This document shows positions 26,801-35,068 of a DNA stretch of 64,000 nt, piece by piece. This DNA comes from Flexithrix dorotheae DSM 6795. GTDB lineage: Bacteria > Bacteroidota > Bacteroidia > Cytophagales > Flammeovirgaceae. Each line of letters begins with the position of its first letter. The first letter of the stretch is position 1. Location of the stretch: contig NZ_KB903454.1 of assembly GCF_000379765.1 (NCBI RefSeq), forward strand, positions 434,001 through 498,000, in the 5' to 3' direction. The translations under genes were made by a program, and so were the position numbers. The notes below the pieces were generated by a model, which had not been told where the DNA came from, searched no databases, and saw only the letters and a list, made by a program, of their open reading frames with translations.

Positions 26801-27294
26801 GGATAGAAGGTGACGGTTTGAAATTGGCAGATATTCATGAAGGAATTAATTCAAGCCTTATTTTGCTGGCCAACCAATATCAGGATAGAATAAAAATCAC
26901 AAGGAATTATGGTGAAATTCCCAAAATTGAATGCTTTCCCGGAAAATTGAATCAGGTATTTATGAATTTGCTGGTAAATGCCATTCAGGCCATTGAGGGA
27001 AAGGGAGAAATCATCATTTCCACATGTGTGAGGGAGGAGGAAATAAATATTTCGATAACAGATTCAGGTCATGGTATGGATCCTGAAATTCAAAAACATA
27101 TTTTTGAACCCTTTTTCTCTACCAAGGAAGAGGGTCAGGGAACTGGTTTGGGACTATCAATTTCCCTAAGTATTATAAAAGAACATCAGGGTAAAATTGA
27201 GGTGGAATCTGAATTGGGCAAGGGAAGTACAATTAACCTTCGGTTTCCCCTAAATGTTAACCTCCAGGAGAAGGCCAAAAAATCTGTGGTTTAA
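23833..27294 (+). CDS. Two-component sensor histidine kinase with a periplasmic regulator propeller
   Basis: A 1153-residue membrane sensor. A signal peptide (ends ...SGSALFAQ) is followed by about 700 residues of two-component regulator propeller repeats (for example DPDGFIWVGTEEGAYRYNGYG), a Y_Y_Y domain at about 735-795, a transmembrane helix at about 800-822, a coiled coil, a HisKA-like domain with His903 in GIAHEINNPINF, and an HATPase_c domain with NLLVNAIQAIEGKG, DSGHGMDPE and GTGLGLSISLSI. Unlike the hybrid sensors of Bacteroides it lacks a receiver and AraC domain, so it needs a separate regulator. Divergent placement next to the sulfatase hints at glycan sensing, an inference. Ends 18 bases before the convergent helicase gene. 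Confidence 0.92.
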   Translation: MKDFFTNKPGRFKINFLLYFIFIFLYSGSALFAQPEKEVFIKRVTLQDGSIFGSIYCIWQDPDGFIWVGTEEGAYRYNGYGFDHLIKEPGKENSLLSNLVKDITGKDQKVYIATFDGLSVYDLVFNKYTNYPSEKYFENENLRCLRLSSSGDLYIGTTTKLFKLADGKIIPLSIPEHVGFINTIFEDNEKNMWIGGESGCAIYYPKVSEFKAIPFSSNRTSTINLFFEDDNGSLWAGGTSSPLQFIDKENWKILTYEEKTGSKLPFDGEDLVESCSEDFFGNLWLATESQPLYFNKKALVEGKIKEQCCLEGLFLSENFVIESYRVIITDRDGRIWLGSFSTGLYVIDFNEKKASHYYYKPYKPNHLSHNNTTSFAESPKGKIWIGTDGGGLNCFDKNSRVFQTFQKDKSDPGSISGNIPLTIVYDSVKSGIWVGHWDDGLDFLDLKTQKFTNYPLQLTNGEKFNNSIFYLQFDNKHRLWAAIPNQGLFLVKPEKGELIKYDHNDEIKQVEYFFEDSNQQWWVCSIDGLYIFNLNSMIFTKKYDSDHGLGSNYVNVVAEDSYGRIWAGTQENGLNLLDIEADTFITFSAFNQINIVGIVEDEQNFLWISAHEGLFRIKVNMKNEIVHYKRFSISDGLQSNHFKRRTFLKSSVSNELFFGGVNGFNIFVPATISEKSKPPSVFITNLFIHNKPVSPGDPNSILEKDISKSKELTLGRHQNNITFECLSLNFTNSQNNLYQVKLENFDEDWVNLGHSRKVTYTNLNPGNYTFRFKGSNHEGVWSEQEASIEIKVLPLWWETLSAKIAYVIGAILSIWFLVRIRLRMLKLRNKILEKKVEDRTKEISEKSKEILAQNEELEAQQGYLGKQNIELENTIKLLKSTQSQLVQSEKLASLGFLTAGIAHEINNPINFIKSGIVGLEKSLHKLLFLMKEYDSINDENVKERLAKIKALKAQYKYEKLIQLVKKVAGDIGIGANRTADIVKELRTFARIEGDGLKLADIHEGINSSLILLANQYQDRIKITRNYGEIPKIECFPGKLNQVFMNLLVNAIQAIEGKGEIIISTCVREEEINISITDSGHGMDPEIQKHIFEPFFSTKEEGQGTGLGLSISLSIIKEHQGKIEVESELGKGSTINLRFPLNVNLQEKAKKSVV

Positions 27295-27312
27295 AACAAT
27301 TCGGATATCTGA

Positions 27313-28644
27313 CTATTTGGCTACCTCAATTTTTGGCTTGGTTTTCTTCAATTTTTCTCCTTTTAATTGCCGTAACACTACCGCAGTTTTATCCTTTTTT
27401 ATGGCCACATACACTGCATGATCCAGCACTTCAATCATCCCTAATTCATCCTTTTTCAACTTTCCCTTTTTGTAAAAAAGCCCTACCACATCAAACTTGC
27501 TTACTTTTTCTTTTTTTCCTGCACTGAGGTAGATGGTCACCCACTCCGGTGATTTTGGCAAATCAAAAGAATCTTCCAGTTCCTCCATTTCCAGCTTCTC
27601 CTTTATATAAGGAGGAACCTTTTCACCCGCTGATAATACCAGATAAGAATTGCCCACAGCATGCATCCGGGCCGTCCTCCCATTACGATGGATGTAGGCC
27701 TCCTCCTTTTGCGGCAACTGATAATGGATAATATGCTCAATATCGGGAATATCCAGCCCTCTGGAAGCCAGATCAGTGGTAATTAATAAATTATGACTGC
27801 CATTTCTGAATTTAATCAGGTTTCTTTCTCGTTCATCCTGTTCCAATCCCCCGTGAAATATTCCATGCACCAGGCCTTTTTCCCAAAGTAATTCACTGAT
27901 TCTTTCCACAGCTGCCCTGTGGTTACAGAATACCAAGGTAGCTTTCGATTCGGGAAAATTCAATTTGCAAACTAACTGAAATAAAGCCTCAAGTTTGTCA
28001 TTCCCTAATGACCTCACAGCTTTTAAACTTAATCCCTCCGGTTTTGATTTTTGAAGGAAATTTACAACCATGGGATCTTCCACTCCAGTAAATTCTGGGA
28101 TTTTCTTCATTTTGGTAGCAGAGGTCAGGATTCTTTTCTTTAATCCATTGAGTGCATACATTATGCTACTCATATCCTTCTCAAAACCAAATTCAAGGGC
28201 CTTATCGAATTCATCAAGCACTAAGATTTGGATATCACTGGTATCAAAATTTTGCTGGGCAATATGGTCTGCAATTCTGCCTGGGGTGCCAATTAAAACA
28301 GCCGGAGGATGGATAAAGTTATTTTTCTCTGTTTTTAAGGAATGTCCGCCATAACTGCAATTCACTTTATAGCCAGTGCCCATTTTCCGAAAAACCTGTT
28401 CAATTTGCAATGCCAACTCCCTTGAAGGAACCAAAATCAAAGCCTGAATACCTTTCACTTCAGGAGAAAGCGCAAGTAAAATGGGAAGTAAAAAAGCCAG
28501 TGTTTTTCCTGAGCCGGTTGGGGCAAGTAACACTATATCCTGGTCGTTTTCATTGGCCAGTAAGGTTGCTTTTTGTATATCATTCAGGTCAGAAATTTCA
28601 AGTTGTTGAAGTGCCTTGGTGATGATTGGAGAATATGTTTGCAT
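27313..28644 (-). CDS. DbpA-like DEAD-box ATP-dependent RNA helicase
   Basis: A 443-residue RNA helicase. Motifs: Q motif region with DIQKATLLANENDQDIVLLAPTGSGKT, motif II as LVLDEFDKA (DEFD rather than DEAD), motif III SAT, ATLVFCNHR, TTDLASRGLDIPDIEHIIHYQLP, and motif VI HRNGRTAR. The C-terminal 80 residues (VTIYLSAGKKEKVSKFDVVGLF and GMIEVLDHAVYVAIKKD) resemble the DbpA RNA-binding domain, which targets hairpin 92 of 23S rRNA, so a role in 50S ribosome assembly is likely. The DEFD motif is unusual but seen in the sequence. A TACCTTTG box ends four bases before the ATG, suggesting a leaderless transcript. Confidence 0.9.
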   Translation of the reverse strand: MQTYSPIITKALQQLEISDLNDIQKATLLANENDQDIVLLAPTGSGKTLAFLLPILLALSPEVKGIQALILVPSRELALQIEQVFRKMGTGYKVNCSYGGHSLKTEKNNFIHPPAVLIGTPGRIADHIAQQNFDTSDIQILVLDEFDKALEFGFEKDMSSIMYALNGLKKRILTSATKMKKIPEFTGVEDPMVVNFLQKSKPEGLSLKAVRSLGNDKLEALFQLVCKLNFPESKATLVFCNHRAAVERISELLWEKGLVHGIFHGGLEQDERERNLIKFRNGSHNLLITTDLASRGLDIPDIEHIIHYQLPQKEEAYIHRNGRTARMHAVGNSYLVLSAGEKVPPYIKEKLEMEELEDSFDLPKSPEWVTIYLSAGKKEKVSKFDVVGLFYKKGKLKKDELGMIEVLDHAVYVAIKKDKTAVVLRQLKGEKLKKTKPKIEVAK

Positions 28645-28648
28645 GCAG

Positions 28649-28656
28649 CAAAGGTA
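28649..28656 (-). promoter_or_regulatory. TACCTTTG -7 box directly before the helicase start
   Basis: On the minus strand TACCTTTG is followed by CTGC and then the ATG. A -7 box there would put the transcription start on or next to the start codon. No good TTG box is found upstream. Confidence 0.45.
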
Positions 28657-29083
28657 AGTCAGAAAAGCTTAATTGCGGGTTTATTTTTGATAATTGGTAT
28701 AAATAAATCAGGGCAATAACCAGAGAATATATTTCTTAGGATTATTGCCACTGATTTGTTCAAAAAACGCAACTTTGGTAATTTGCCTTAATTTAGGTTT
28801 GTATCAAAAAGTGAGTTTTCATGACATCTTAAAGGCTTTGGTTACGCCTTAATTGAATTTTAGTTAAAAGACTGGCAATTATTCTTCTTATCACCTGAAA
28901 AAATTCACTTACCTTTTATACCATTTAGAGGAAGTGAACCCAAATTGCTGAAACATGATTTCATCCAACTTAATTTTATACATGCAAATTAGCCAGAAAA
29001 CAAAGTACAAAATAGGAAATTTCGGACATTTTATTTTTTTTTCGAGAATGATTAAAAAATAGATTTCCATTATGATTTGATAA
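28657..29083. other. Intergenic region, no gene seen
   Basis: These bases between the helicase and the AraC gene hold no convincing gene. A 70-codon frame on the minus strand (28909-29121) has no recognisable features and overlaps the AraC end, so it was not accepted. The region is AT-rich with no strong hairpin. Confidence 0.6.
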
Positions 29084-29914
29084 TCATCCAACTTCTTCCC
29101 TCCAGTGGAAAATATCCACAAATAAATTGTTGTTTTTCACATATACCTTCGGGCTTTTCCCTATAAACGCTCTAAATTCAGCATTAAAGTGAGAGTGATC
29201 AAAATACCCGGCTTCATAAGCTATTTCCGTCAATTTCATTGCCTTATCCGAATGAATCAGACGAATGGCATTGTTAATTCTCACAATTTTCTGGAAAGTT
29301 TTGGGAGTTATGCCCATTCCCTCCTTAAAGGCCCTTCTAATTTGTCTTTCGCTTTTATTCAGTTTTTCAGCCAAATCATTGATGTGCAAACCCGGAAAGG
29401 TCAACATCTCTGTTATAATCTGATCTACAAGGTCGGTAGAGAAGGAATCATGGTTCAGTTTTTTTTCAAAAAATGAAGTGAGTAAAGCTACCTTTGCATT
29501 GTTATTATGCTCTTTTTGTATTTCCGCATAAATCATTTTTAATTCAGGTAAATTCAATTCATCAAAGGAAAAAAGCCTGTTGATTATATTATTCATAGAT
29601 AAATTGAATAATTTCCTGAGTTTCCCAGGCCTAAATATCACGGCAATAAAAGTCATAACACCTCCAAACCCCACTTTATAGCTTTTATCGAAATGGGGCA
29701 AAATATAGGCAGAAGGAATATCCTCCAATGATTTCCTGGAAGATTCCATAGAAATTCGAGTCTCTTTTTTACTAAAAAAAATGATGGCCGTACCCAAACC
29801 AGGAGGAATTTGGGTGAGAAGAGGTTGGTTGAAGGCCATATTTTCATCTATTATTGCATAAACATGAATAAAGGGTTTTAGGAGATCAGATGGCAAAATT
29901 TCCTGATAATTCAT
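29084..29914 (-). CDS. AraC family transcriptional regulator
   Basis: A 276-residue regulator. The first ~150 residues are an N-terminal sensing domain of the DUF6597 type (MNYQEILPSDLLKPFIHVYAIIDENMAF), and residues about 175-270 are an AraC-type double helix-turn-helix: INDLAEKLNKSERQIRRAFKEGMGITPKTFQKIVRINNAI and LTEIAYEAGYFDHSHFNAEFRAFIGKSPKVY. The DNA-binding part has the full second-helix signature. Its effector is unknown; neighbours (propeller kinase, SDR, sialate esterase) do not clearly indicate one. A 16-base palindrome at 30181 lies in the upstream gap. Confidence 0.88.
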   Translation of the reverse strand: MNYQEILPSDLLKPFIHVYAIIDENMAFNQPLLTQIPPGLGTAIIFFSKKETRISMESSRKSLEDIPSAYILPHFDKSYKVGFGGVMTFIAVIFRPGKLRKLFNLSMNNIINRLFSFDELNLPELKMIYAEIQKEHNNNAKVALLTSFFEKKLNHDSFSTDLVDQIITEMLTFPGLHINDLAEKLNKSERQIRRAFKEGMGITPKTFQKIVRINNAIRLIHSDKAMKLTEIAYEAGYFDHSHFNAEFRAFIGKSPKVYVKNNNLFVDIFHWREEVG

Positions 29915-30457
29915 TTAAGTCTGAACTAAAAGTTAAGAAAAAGCTTAAGTTGATGGGATAGCATTCAGATTCTTTATCCTTTTCATTCACAGCTGTGTTC
30001 AGCTCAAAAATACCAAATTATGGATCCTGGTCTTAACACGAACAATTCATTTTTGAGACATTTCAACCAAACCAATAATCCCGTTTAAAATACTTTTAAA
30101 TGGCCAGAAAAAGGAAATTGACCATTAAAAAAATTAAATCGGGAAGTAAAGTTGGGTATGTTTAAATTTAGTAAAAAATCAGCTGTAATTACAGCTAATT
30201 TCACATTTTTTTCATAAAATACTATTTTTAAGGGATGCCACTTCATCAGGACGTCACTCCTATTCTGCATATTGTTATTCTGATTCAAATATGTGCCCAA
30301 ACCAGGCTTACCTCAAATCAGTCAATTAGATAAATCACCGGGTTGGTCACTGTGTGAAAAATTAATCACATAGGCCTGCTTCAAAAATGGCAATTACAAT
30401 ATTTGTATCATGCAGGCGGAAACCTTTTTGAAGGACAGACCAGAAAATAACCAAAAA
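29915..30457. other. Intergenic region with one perfect 16-base palindrome
   Basis: No accepted gene lies in these 543 bases. A 71-codon minus-strand frame (30085-30300) has no recognisable feature. AGCTGTAATTACAGCT at 30181-30196 is a perfect palindrome and could be an operator site. A long-range pair GCCTGC/GCAGGC at about 30373-30416 is weak. Confidence 0.6.
30181..30196. repeat. Perfect 16-base palindrome
   Basis: AGCTGTAATTACAGCT reads the same on both strands. It is in the gap upstream of the AraC gene. Confidence 0.6.
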
Positions 30458-31153
30458 TCATCCTTTTATGGAGGACATTCCTCCATCCACATGCAGTACC
30501 TGGCCGGTAATCCAATGCGCTTTATCAGATAATAAAAAAGCCGCTATTTCGGCTATATCCTGTGTGCTTCCAATTGCCTTTAAAGGGTGTCTTTGGGCAT
30601 TGGCTTCTTTCTTAGCTTCATTATTTAATAAACCGGAGGCTAATGGGGTATCGGTTATGGAAGGCGCGATACAATTCACTCGGATTTTGGGCGCAAATTC
30701 CGCAGCTAAAGCCCTGGTCAGGCCTTCAATTGCCCCCTTTGAAGTGGCTACCTGCGAATGGAAGTTAAACCCATTTTGCACAGCTACAGTTGAAAATAAA
30801 ACTACAGAAGGCTTATTTGCAGCTTTTAACAAAGGCATAACTTTTTGAATAATTTTAACTCCACCTACTACCTGCAGATTAAAATCGTCCAAAAAATCTT
30901 CAGGCTTGAATCGGGTAAAAGGTTTCAGGTTAATAGATCCAGGGCAATAAACCAGGCCATCTATTTTATCAGGCAAAAAACTTAAGTCCAAATCATCAGA
31001 TAAAACATCTAAAAAATGGAAGGAGGCATTACCGTGTCCTTCTATAGCATGTGTATTATAAGTACCGAAAACAGTGTGGTTTTCTGAGGCTAATTGTTCC
31101 GCTAAAGTTTTTCCTATTCCTGAGGAAGCTCCAATAATTAAGTAATTTTTCAT
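30458..31153 (-). CDS. SDR-family oxidoreductase lacking the catalytic tyrosine
   Basis: A 231-residue short-chain dehydrogenase/reductase fold. The NAD(P) site is IIGASSGIGKTLAEQL at the N-terminus; the central strand is GLVYCPGSINL; the end has TGQVLHVDGGMSS. At the active site, Ser of VLFSTVA is present and the Lys of ATSKGAIEGL is present, but the residue four before that Lys is Val (QVATSK) where SDR enzymes have Tyr. So either the chemistry differs or it is a non-catalytic member. Several Bacteroidota homologues may share this, which a search would show. It stands alone. Confidence 0.85.
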   Translation of the reverse strand: MKNYLIIGASSGIGKTLAEQLASENHTVFGTYNTHAIEGHGNASFHFLDVLSDDLDLSFLPDKIDGLVYCPGSINLKPFTRFKPEDFLDDFNLQVVGGVKIIQKVMPLLKAANKPSVVLFSTVAVQNGFNFHSQVATSKGAIEGLTRALAAEFAPKIRVNCIAPSITDTPLASGLLNNEAKKEANAQRHPLKAIGSTQDIAEIAAFLLSDKAHWITGQVLHVDGGMSSIKG

Positions 31154-31345
31154 AACTGGATAACTTCAAGGAGAAAAAAATGTTTGTATCCCAATAAATT
31201 AAGGTACACTAAGTATTTTTCAAATTGGGAAAAGATTGTATCTAATTTTAGTTTATCCCCTCCATTTACCATTCAACAGATTTACATTTTAGAATATCAT
31301 TTTTTTTCCTTAATTTAACAACCGATACCCAAAAAGTTTGATAAA

Positions 31346-31747
31346 ATGAAAATTAAGAAATTTATTGCAAGGGTTTTATCCTACGGAGGGTTTATTCTTT
31401 CGGGAATATTCGCTTTCGTATTTACAATAGAACCTGCACACCATGCAGTTGATATGATTGCCCCTTTTGTAGCGGCCTTTAGTCTTGCTTCCGGAAGTAC
31501 CTGGTGGCTAAGGAAGGAGCGAAATAAAGATGAAGAAATTAACCTCTTAAAATTTGTGATCAAAAATGGAGGAAAAGCTACTTTGGGAGAGATTGTTGCC
31601 GAATTGGAAATCCCTGTAGAAAGAGTGCGGAAAACAGTAGATAAATTACAAAAACACGGTGCGCTTGGCACTAATGTTTCAGATGATGGCGAGCTGGTTT
31701 ATTCCAGTTCTCAACGCAATTTGATTAATCCACAATTTTCTTTCTAA
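31346..31747 (+). CDS. Small membrane protein with a cytoplasmic winged-helix domain
   Basis: A 133-residue protein with two short membrane helices (about 10-30 and 38-52), then a basic loop and a winged-helix domain: LLKFVIKNGGKATLGEIVAELEIPVERVRKTVDKLQKHGAL followed by a wing. The HTH-like order and its membrane tether suggest a membrane-associated regulator, or a structural use of the fold; function is not known. It has its own terminator at 31787, which separates it from the sialate O-acetylesterase. Confidence 0.7.
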   Translation: MKIKKFIARVLSYGGFILSGIFAFVFTIEPAHHAVDMIAPFVAAFSLASGSTWWLRKERNKDEEINLLKFVIKNGGKATLGEIVAELEIPVERVRKTVDKLQKHGALGTNVSDDGELVYSSSQRNLINPQFSF

Positions 31748-31786
31748 TTTTTTCTGTTAAAAAAAATATTTGTCATTATATTTAAC

Positions 31787-31815
31787 GCCTTCCACAATGG
31801 AAGGCTATTTTTTTA
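31787..31815 (+). terminator. Terminator after the small winged-helix protein
   Basis: GCCTTCCA (31787-31794), loop CAA and TGGAAGGC (31798-31805) followed by a T run. It ends about 20 bases before the next start codon, so an attenuator role for the esterase gene cannot be excluded. Confidence 0.75.
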
Positions 31816-31835
31816 TCTAACCATTATTTTTGAGA

Positions 31836-33788
31836 ATGAAATTTACCCACCAACGCAAATGCCTGATCACCATCATTTTAATGTTTACCTTTCAGATTAG
31901 TTTTGCGGACTTTCGTCTGGCCAATGTGTTTGGGGACAATATGGTTTTGCAAAGAAACAAAGAGATTCCTGTTTGGGGATTTGGGGATAAAGGGGAAAAA
32001 ATCACTATTAGCTTCAATGGACAATCTCTTACAGTTAAGGTTAAACAAGGCAAATGGATGGTAAAATTCCCTGCCATGAAAGCAGGAGGGCCTTATGAAA
32101 TGATCCTAAAAGGGAAAAAGGTAACCAAAACCATTAAAAATATTTTGATTGGTGATGTGTGGATCTGTTCAGGACAATCTAACATGGAATGGGTGCTACA
32201 GGCCACTAACAATGCAGAAGAAGAAATAGCCAACGCCAATTATCCACAAATCAGGCATCTTAAAGTTCCAAGGGTAATTTCCACTTTACAAAAGGAGGAT
32301 ATTGAAGCAGCAGACTGGCAAATTTGTTCTCCTGAAACCGCAGGAAACTTTACAGCAGTAGGATATTATTTTGCCAAAGCATTGAGGGGATCCACTAACG
32401 TGCCCATTGGACTATTGAATACTACCTGGGGAGGAACCAATGTAGAAACCTGGACAAGTCCCGAAGCCATTGGCGAAATTCCGGAATTTAAATCAAAAGT
32501 AGAGGAGCTAAAAGTGGCCGATTTAGAAAAAATGGCAGCTTTACGTAAGGAAAAATTAATCGCAAACATTGGAAATATACCGGATAAAGATCCGGGATTG
32601 GTAGATGGAAAAGCCATTTGGGCTGAAAGTGATTTTGATGATTCCAGCTGGAAAAAAATGGAATTACCCGGACTTTGGGAAAATCAGGGATTGGCCGATC
32701 TTGACGGCATAGTTTGGTTCAGGAGAACTTTTGAATTGACCGAAGAGCAGGTACAAACCGGTATAAAAATAAGCCTGGGGCCGGTGGATGACAATGAAAT
32801 GACCTGGATAAATGGAAATCAAGTTGGGAAAACAGAAGGCTATAACATCAAAAGAGAATATGAAGCCCAACCGGACCAATTAAAAGCAGGAGAAAATACC
32901 ATTGTAATCCGGGTGGATGATACCGGTGGTGGAGGAGGAATTTATGGAGACCAGGAAGTATTATTTGTATCCGCCAATGGTAAAAAAATATCTCTTGCCG
33001 GTGATTGGAAATACAAAGTTGGGGAAGCCTCTATAAATGCCAGCCTAAGTCCTAACAGTATGCCCTCCTTATTATACAATGCAATGCTGGCACCAGTCGT
33101 ACCATATGCCATGACTGGGGTGATTTGGTATCAGGGAGAATCCAATGCCGGAAGGGCTTATACTTATAGAACACTTTTTCCACTAATGATAAAGGATTGG
33201 CGAAATAAATGGCAGGCTGGAGATTTTCCATTTTTATTTGTTCAGCTGGCTAATTTTATGGCTCCCAAAAGCGATCCTGGTGAAAGTGCCTGGGCCGAAC
33301 TCAGAGAAGCCCAATCCATGACCTTATCTTTACCCAATACCGGGCAGGCGGTAATCATTGACATTGGGGAAGCCAATGATATTCACCCCAGAAATAAAAA
33401 AGATGTGGGTTACAGGTTATCACTGGCAGCTCGAAAAATAGCTTACAATGAAGATATCGTATTTTCAGGGCCGGTATACCAATCACATTCCGTAGAAAAT
33501 GGAAAAGTAAGGATTAAATTTGAACATGTTGGAGGGGGACTTTTAGTGAAAGATAAGTATGGTTATATTAATGGTTTTGAACTGGCTGGAGAGGATAAAA
33601 AATTCTATTTTGCCAAAGCCAAACTAGAGGGAAATGAAGTCATAGTATGGACTGATGAAGTAAACTCACCTATTGCCATTAGATATGGCTGGGCCGAAAA
33701 CCCAGATGATTTAAACCTTTATAACAAGGAAAATTTACCTGCATCACCATTTAGAACTGATGAGTGGCCGGGAATTACACAACCTTAA
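31836..33788 (+). CDS. Sialate O-acetylesterase
   Basis: A 650-residue secreted GDSL/SASA-family enzyme that removes O-acetyl groups from sialic acids (or related esters on glycans). The signal peptide ends ...QISFADF. The catalytic Ser112 is in ICSGQSNMEW, and Asp515 and His517 are in NDIHPRN. Between them lies a beta-sandwich insert of the glycoside hydrolase family 2 sugar-binding type (WFRRTFELT and IVIRVDDTGGGGG). The start is the ATG at 31836, two codons after an alternative TTG. It is probably co-transcribed with the membrane protein 13 bases downstream. No sialidase or Nan genes are nearby, so the precise substrate is inferred from the family. Confidence 0.92.
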   Translation: MKFTHQRKCLITIILMFTFQISFADFRLANVFGDNMVLQRNKEIPVWGFGDKGEKITISFNGQSLTVKVKQGKWMVKFPAMKAGGPYEMILKGKKVTKTIKNILIGDVWICSGQSNMEWVLQATNNAEEEIANANYPQIRHLKVPRVISTLQKEDIEAADWQICSPETAGNFTAVGYYFAKALRGSTNVPIGLLNTTWGGTNVETWTSPEAIGEIPEFKSKVEELKVADLEKMAALRKEKLIANIGNIPDKDPGLVDGKAIWAESDFDDSSWKKMELPGLWENQGLADLDGIVWFRRTFELTEEQVQTGIKISLGPVDDNEMTWINGNQVGKTEGYNIKREYEAQPDQLKAGENTIVIRVDDTGGGGGIYGDQEVLFVSANGKKISLAGDWKYKVGEASINASLSPNSMPSLLYNAMLAPVVPYAMTGVIWYQGESNAGRAYTYRTLFPLMIKDWRNKWQAGDFPFLFVQLANFMAPKSDPGESAWAELREAQSMTLSLPNTGQAVIIDIGEANDIHPRNKKDVGYRLSLAARKIAYNEDIVFSGPVYQSHSVENGKVRIKFEHVGGGLLVKDKYGYINGFELAGEDKKFYFAKAKLEGNEVIVWTDEVNSPIAIRYGWAENPDDLNLYNKENLPASPFRTDEWPGITQP

Positions 33789-33801
33789 CAATTTAAAAAC
33801 A

Positions 33802-34383
33802 ATGTATAAAGGAATCCTTTATTTAAAGGCGATGATATTATATGCTTCTATTTTTTTAATAGTAGATTGCCTGGCCTTTTACTTTGAATTTCCCTTTATG
33901 GTGAAAACGCAAATTGGTTTCAAGGAAGTGATAAAAATATCAATAAAAACAATCTTGGTAGGCGGGATTTTTTCTGCATTTTTAGTTTCCATCCATCTAA
34001 AATATTTGTCAAATCTGGGTTTAAACCTCAAAAAAAAATCATCCCTGACTTTGAAACAGCAAAAGACAATAACACTTCCTGTTACCTTTAATGAACTACA
34101 AGAAATTGCATTTGGCTTTAAAGATCTGAAAGCAGTGGTAAATACCAAAGAAGAAACCATTTCATTAAAATCACCCATTGAGATTCCTTTCTATGGAGAG
34201 AAAGTTTCAATTAATTATTCCCGAAAAAAAATTAATAGTCCTGCAGAAATTACCATCAAAAGCAGGCCGAAAAATAAATTGGCAATTATTGACTTTGGAC
34301 GAAACTACAGTAATGTGCAGGAGATTGAAAAAAGGATTAGTTATTCTGTTTTGAGTTCGAGAAATATGGCTTCCACCCTGTAA
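33802..34383 (+). CDS. Hypothetical membrane protein
   Basis: A 193-residue protein with two membrane helices near the N-terminus (about 8-28 and 48-68) and a soluble, beta-rich C-terminal part ending near SRNMAST. The frame is open to 33760, inside the esterase gene, but the ATG at 33802 directly follows the esterase stop and is preferred. No family recognised. The 13-base gap suggests an operon with the esterase gene. Confidence 0.7.
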   Translation: MYKGILYLKAMILYASIFLIVDCLAFYFEFPFMVKTQIGFKEVIKISIKTILVGGIFSAFLVSIHLKYLSNLGLNLKKKSSLTLKQQKTITLPVTFNELQEIAFGFKDLKAVVNTKEETISLKSPIEIPFYGEKVSINYSRKKINSPAEITIKSRPKNKLAIIDFGRNYSNVQEIEKRISYSVLSSRNMASTL

Positions 34384-34471
34384 AAATAGCATTCTGACTA
34401 AAACCTCCCTTTTCCCTCTGGACTTATCATTTAATTAGAGTAAAAATAACTCTAACCAAACTTTTTCAATT

Positions 34472-34720
34472 ATGGGAATTTTAACATGGATAATATTCGG
34501 TCTTATTGCAGGTAGCCTTGCCAAATGGATTATGCCCGGGAAAGATCCGGGAGGATGGATTGTTTCCATTATTTTGGGTATTGCCGGTGGTGTGCTGGGC
34601 GGTTATCTGGGAACATTTTTTGGACTGGGAAACGTAACAGGGTTTAATATTGGCAGCTTGCTTCTGGCCATAGTAGGTGCCCTTATCTTACTTTTTATTT
34701 ATAGGAAAATAAAGGGTTGA
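34472..34720 (+). CDS. GlsB/YeaQ/YmgE family membrane protein
   Basis: An 82-residue, strongly hydrophobic and glycine-rich protein: ILTWIIFGLIAGSLAKWIMPG, then GGWIVSIILGIAGGVLGGYLG and LLLAIVGALILLFIYRKIKG. The length and the KWIMPGKDPGG loop fit the transglycosylase-associated / GlsB family of inner-membrane stress proteins. The molecular role of this family is not known. Single-gene unit. Confidence 0.9.
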   Translation: MGILTWIIFGLIAGSLAKWIMPGKDPGGWIVSIILGIAGGVLGGYLGTFFGLGNVTGFNIGSLLLAIVGALILLFIYRKIKG

Positions 34721-35068
34721 AACTTTTCCGATAAAGAGTTCATTAAGCCCGATACTAACCTGTTTTAAATAAAAATTAAATCAGATTTTGAAAGCCATTG
34801 AATACGGAAAGCCAATTTCGTACTCAATGGTTTTACTTTATCATGTTATAATTTGAAATTAGATTTGAAATTTTTAAGTAGGAATGGCATATCAAAATTC
34901 CAAATAAAAACTGAAAGTAAAGTCTATTACCCCCCAATCCGACATATTGATTTTTACATTTACATTATGCCTTTAATATTGATATTTTGTTATTTTTCAA
35001 TTTATCATATTTTAACAAACAAGTTTTTTCTTTGAATTAGAAATTTACGCATCTAAAACATTGAAAAA
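34721..35068. other. Intergenic region, no gene seen
   Basis: These 348 bases are AT-rich. A 60-codon frame from a TTG at 34853 has no family signs and was not accepted. No strong palindrome or terminator was seen. Confidence 0.6.

Noticed and set aside
28909-29121. 70-codon frame on the minus strand between helicase and AraC genes
   Set aside because: No family features, overlaps the AraC gene end, low-complexity composition.
30085-30300. 71-codon frame on the minus strand
   Set aside because: No recognisable feature; sits over the 16-base palindrome.
31825-31832. TATTTTTG directly before the sialate O-acetylesterase start as a leaderless promoter
   Set aside because: It lies in the T-rich tail of a terminator, so a chance match is likely, and there is no upstream box.
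34853-35035. 60-codon frame with a TTG start
   Set aside because: No homology signs, no start signal, AT-rich region.
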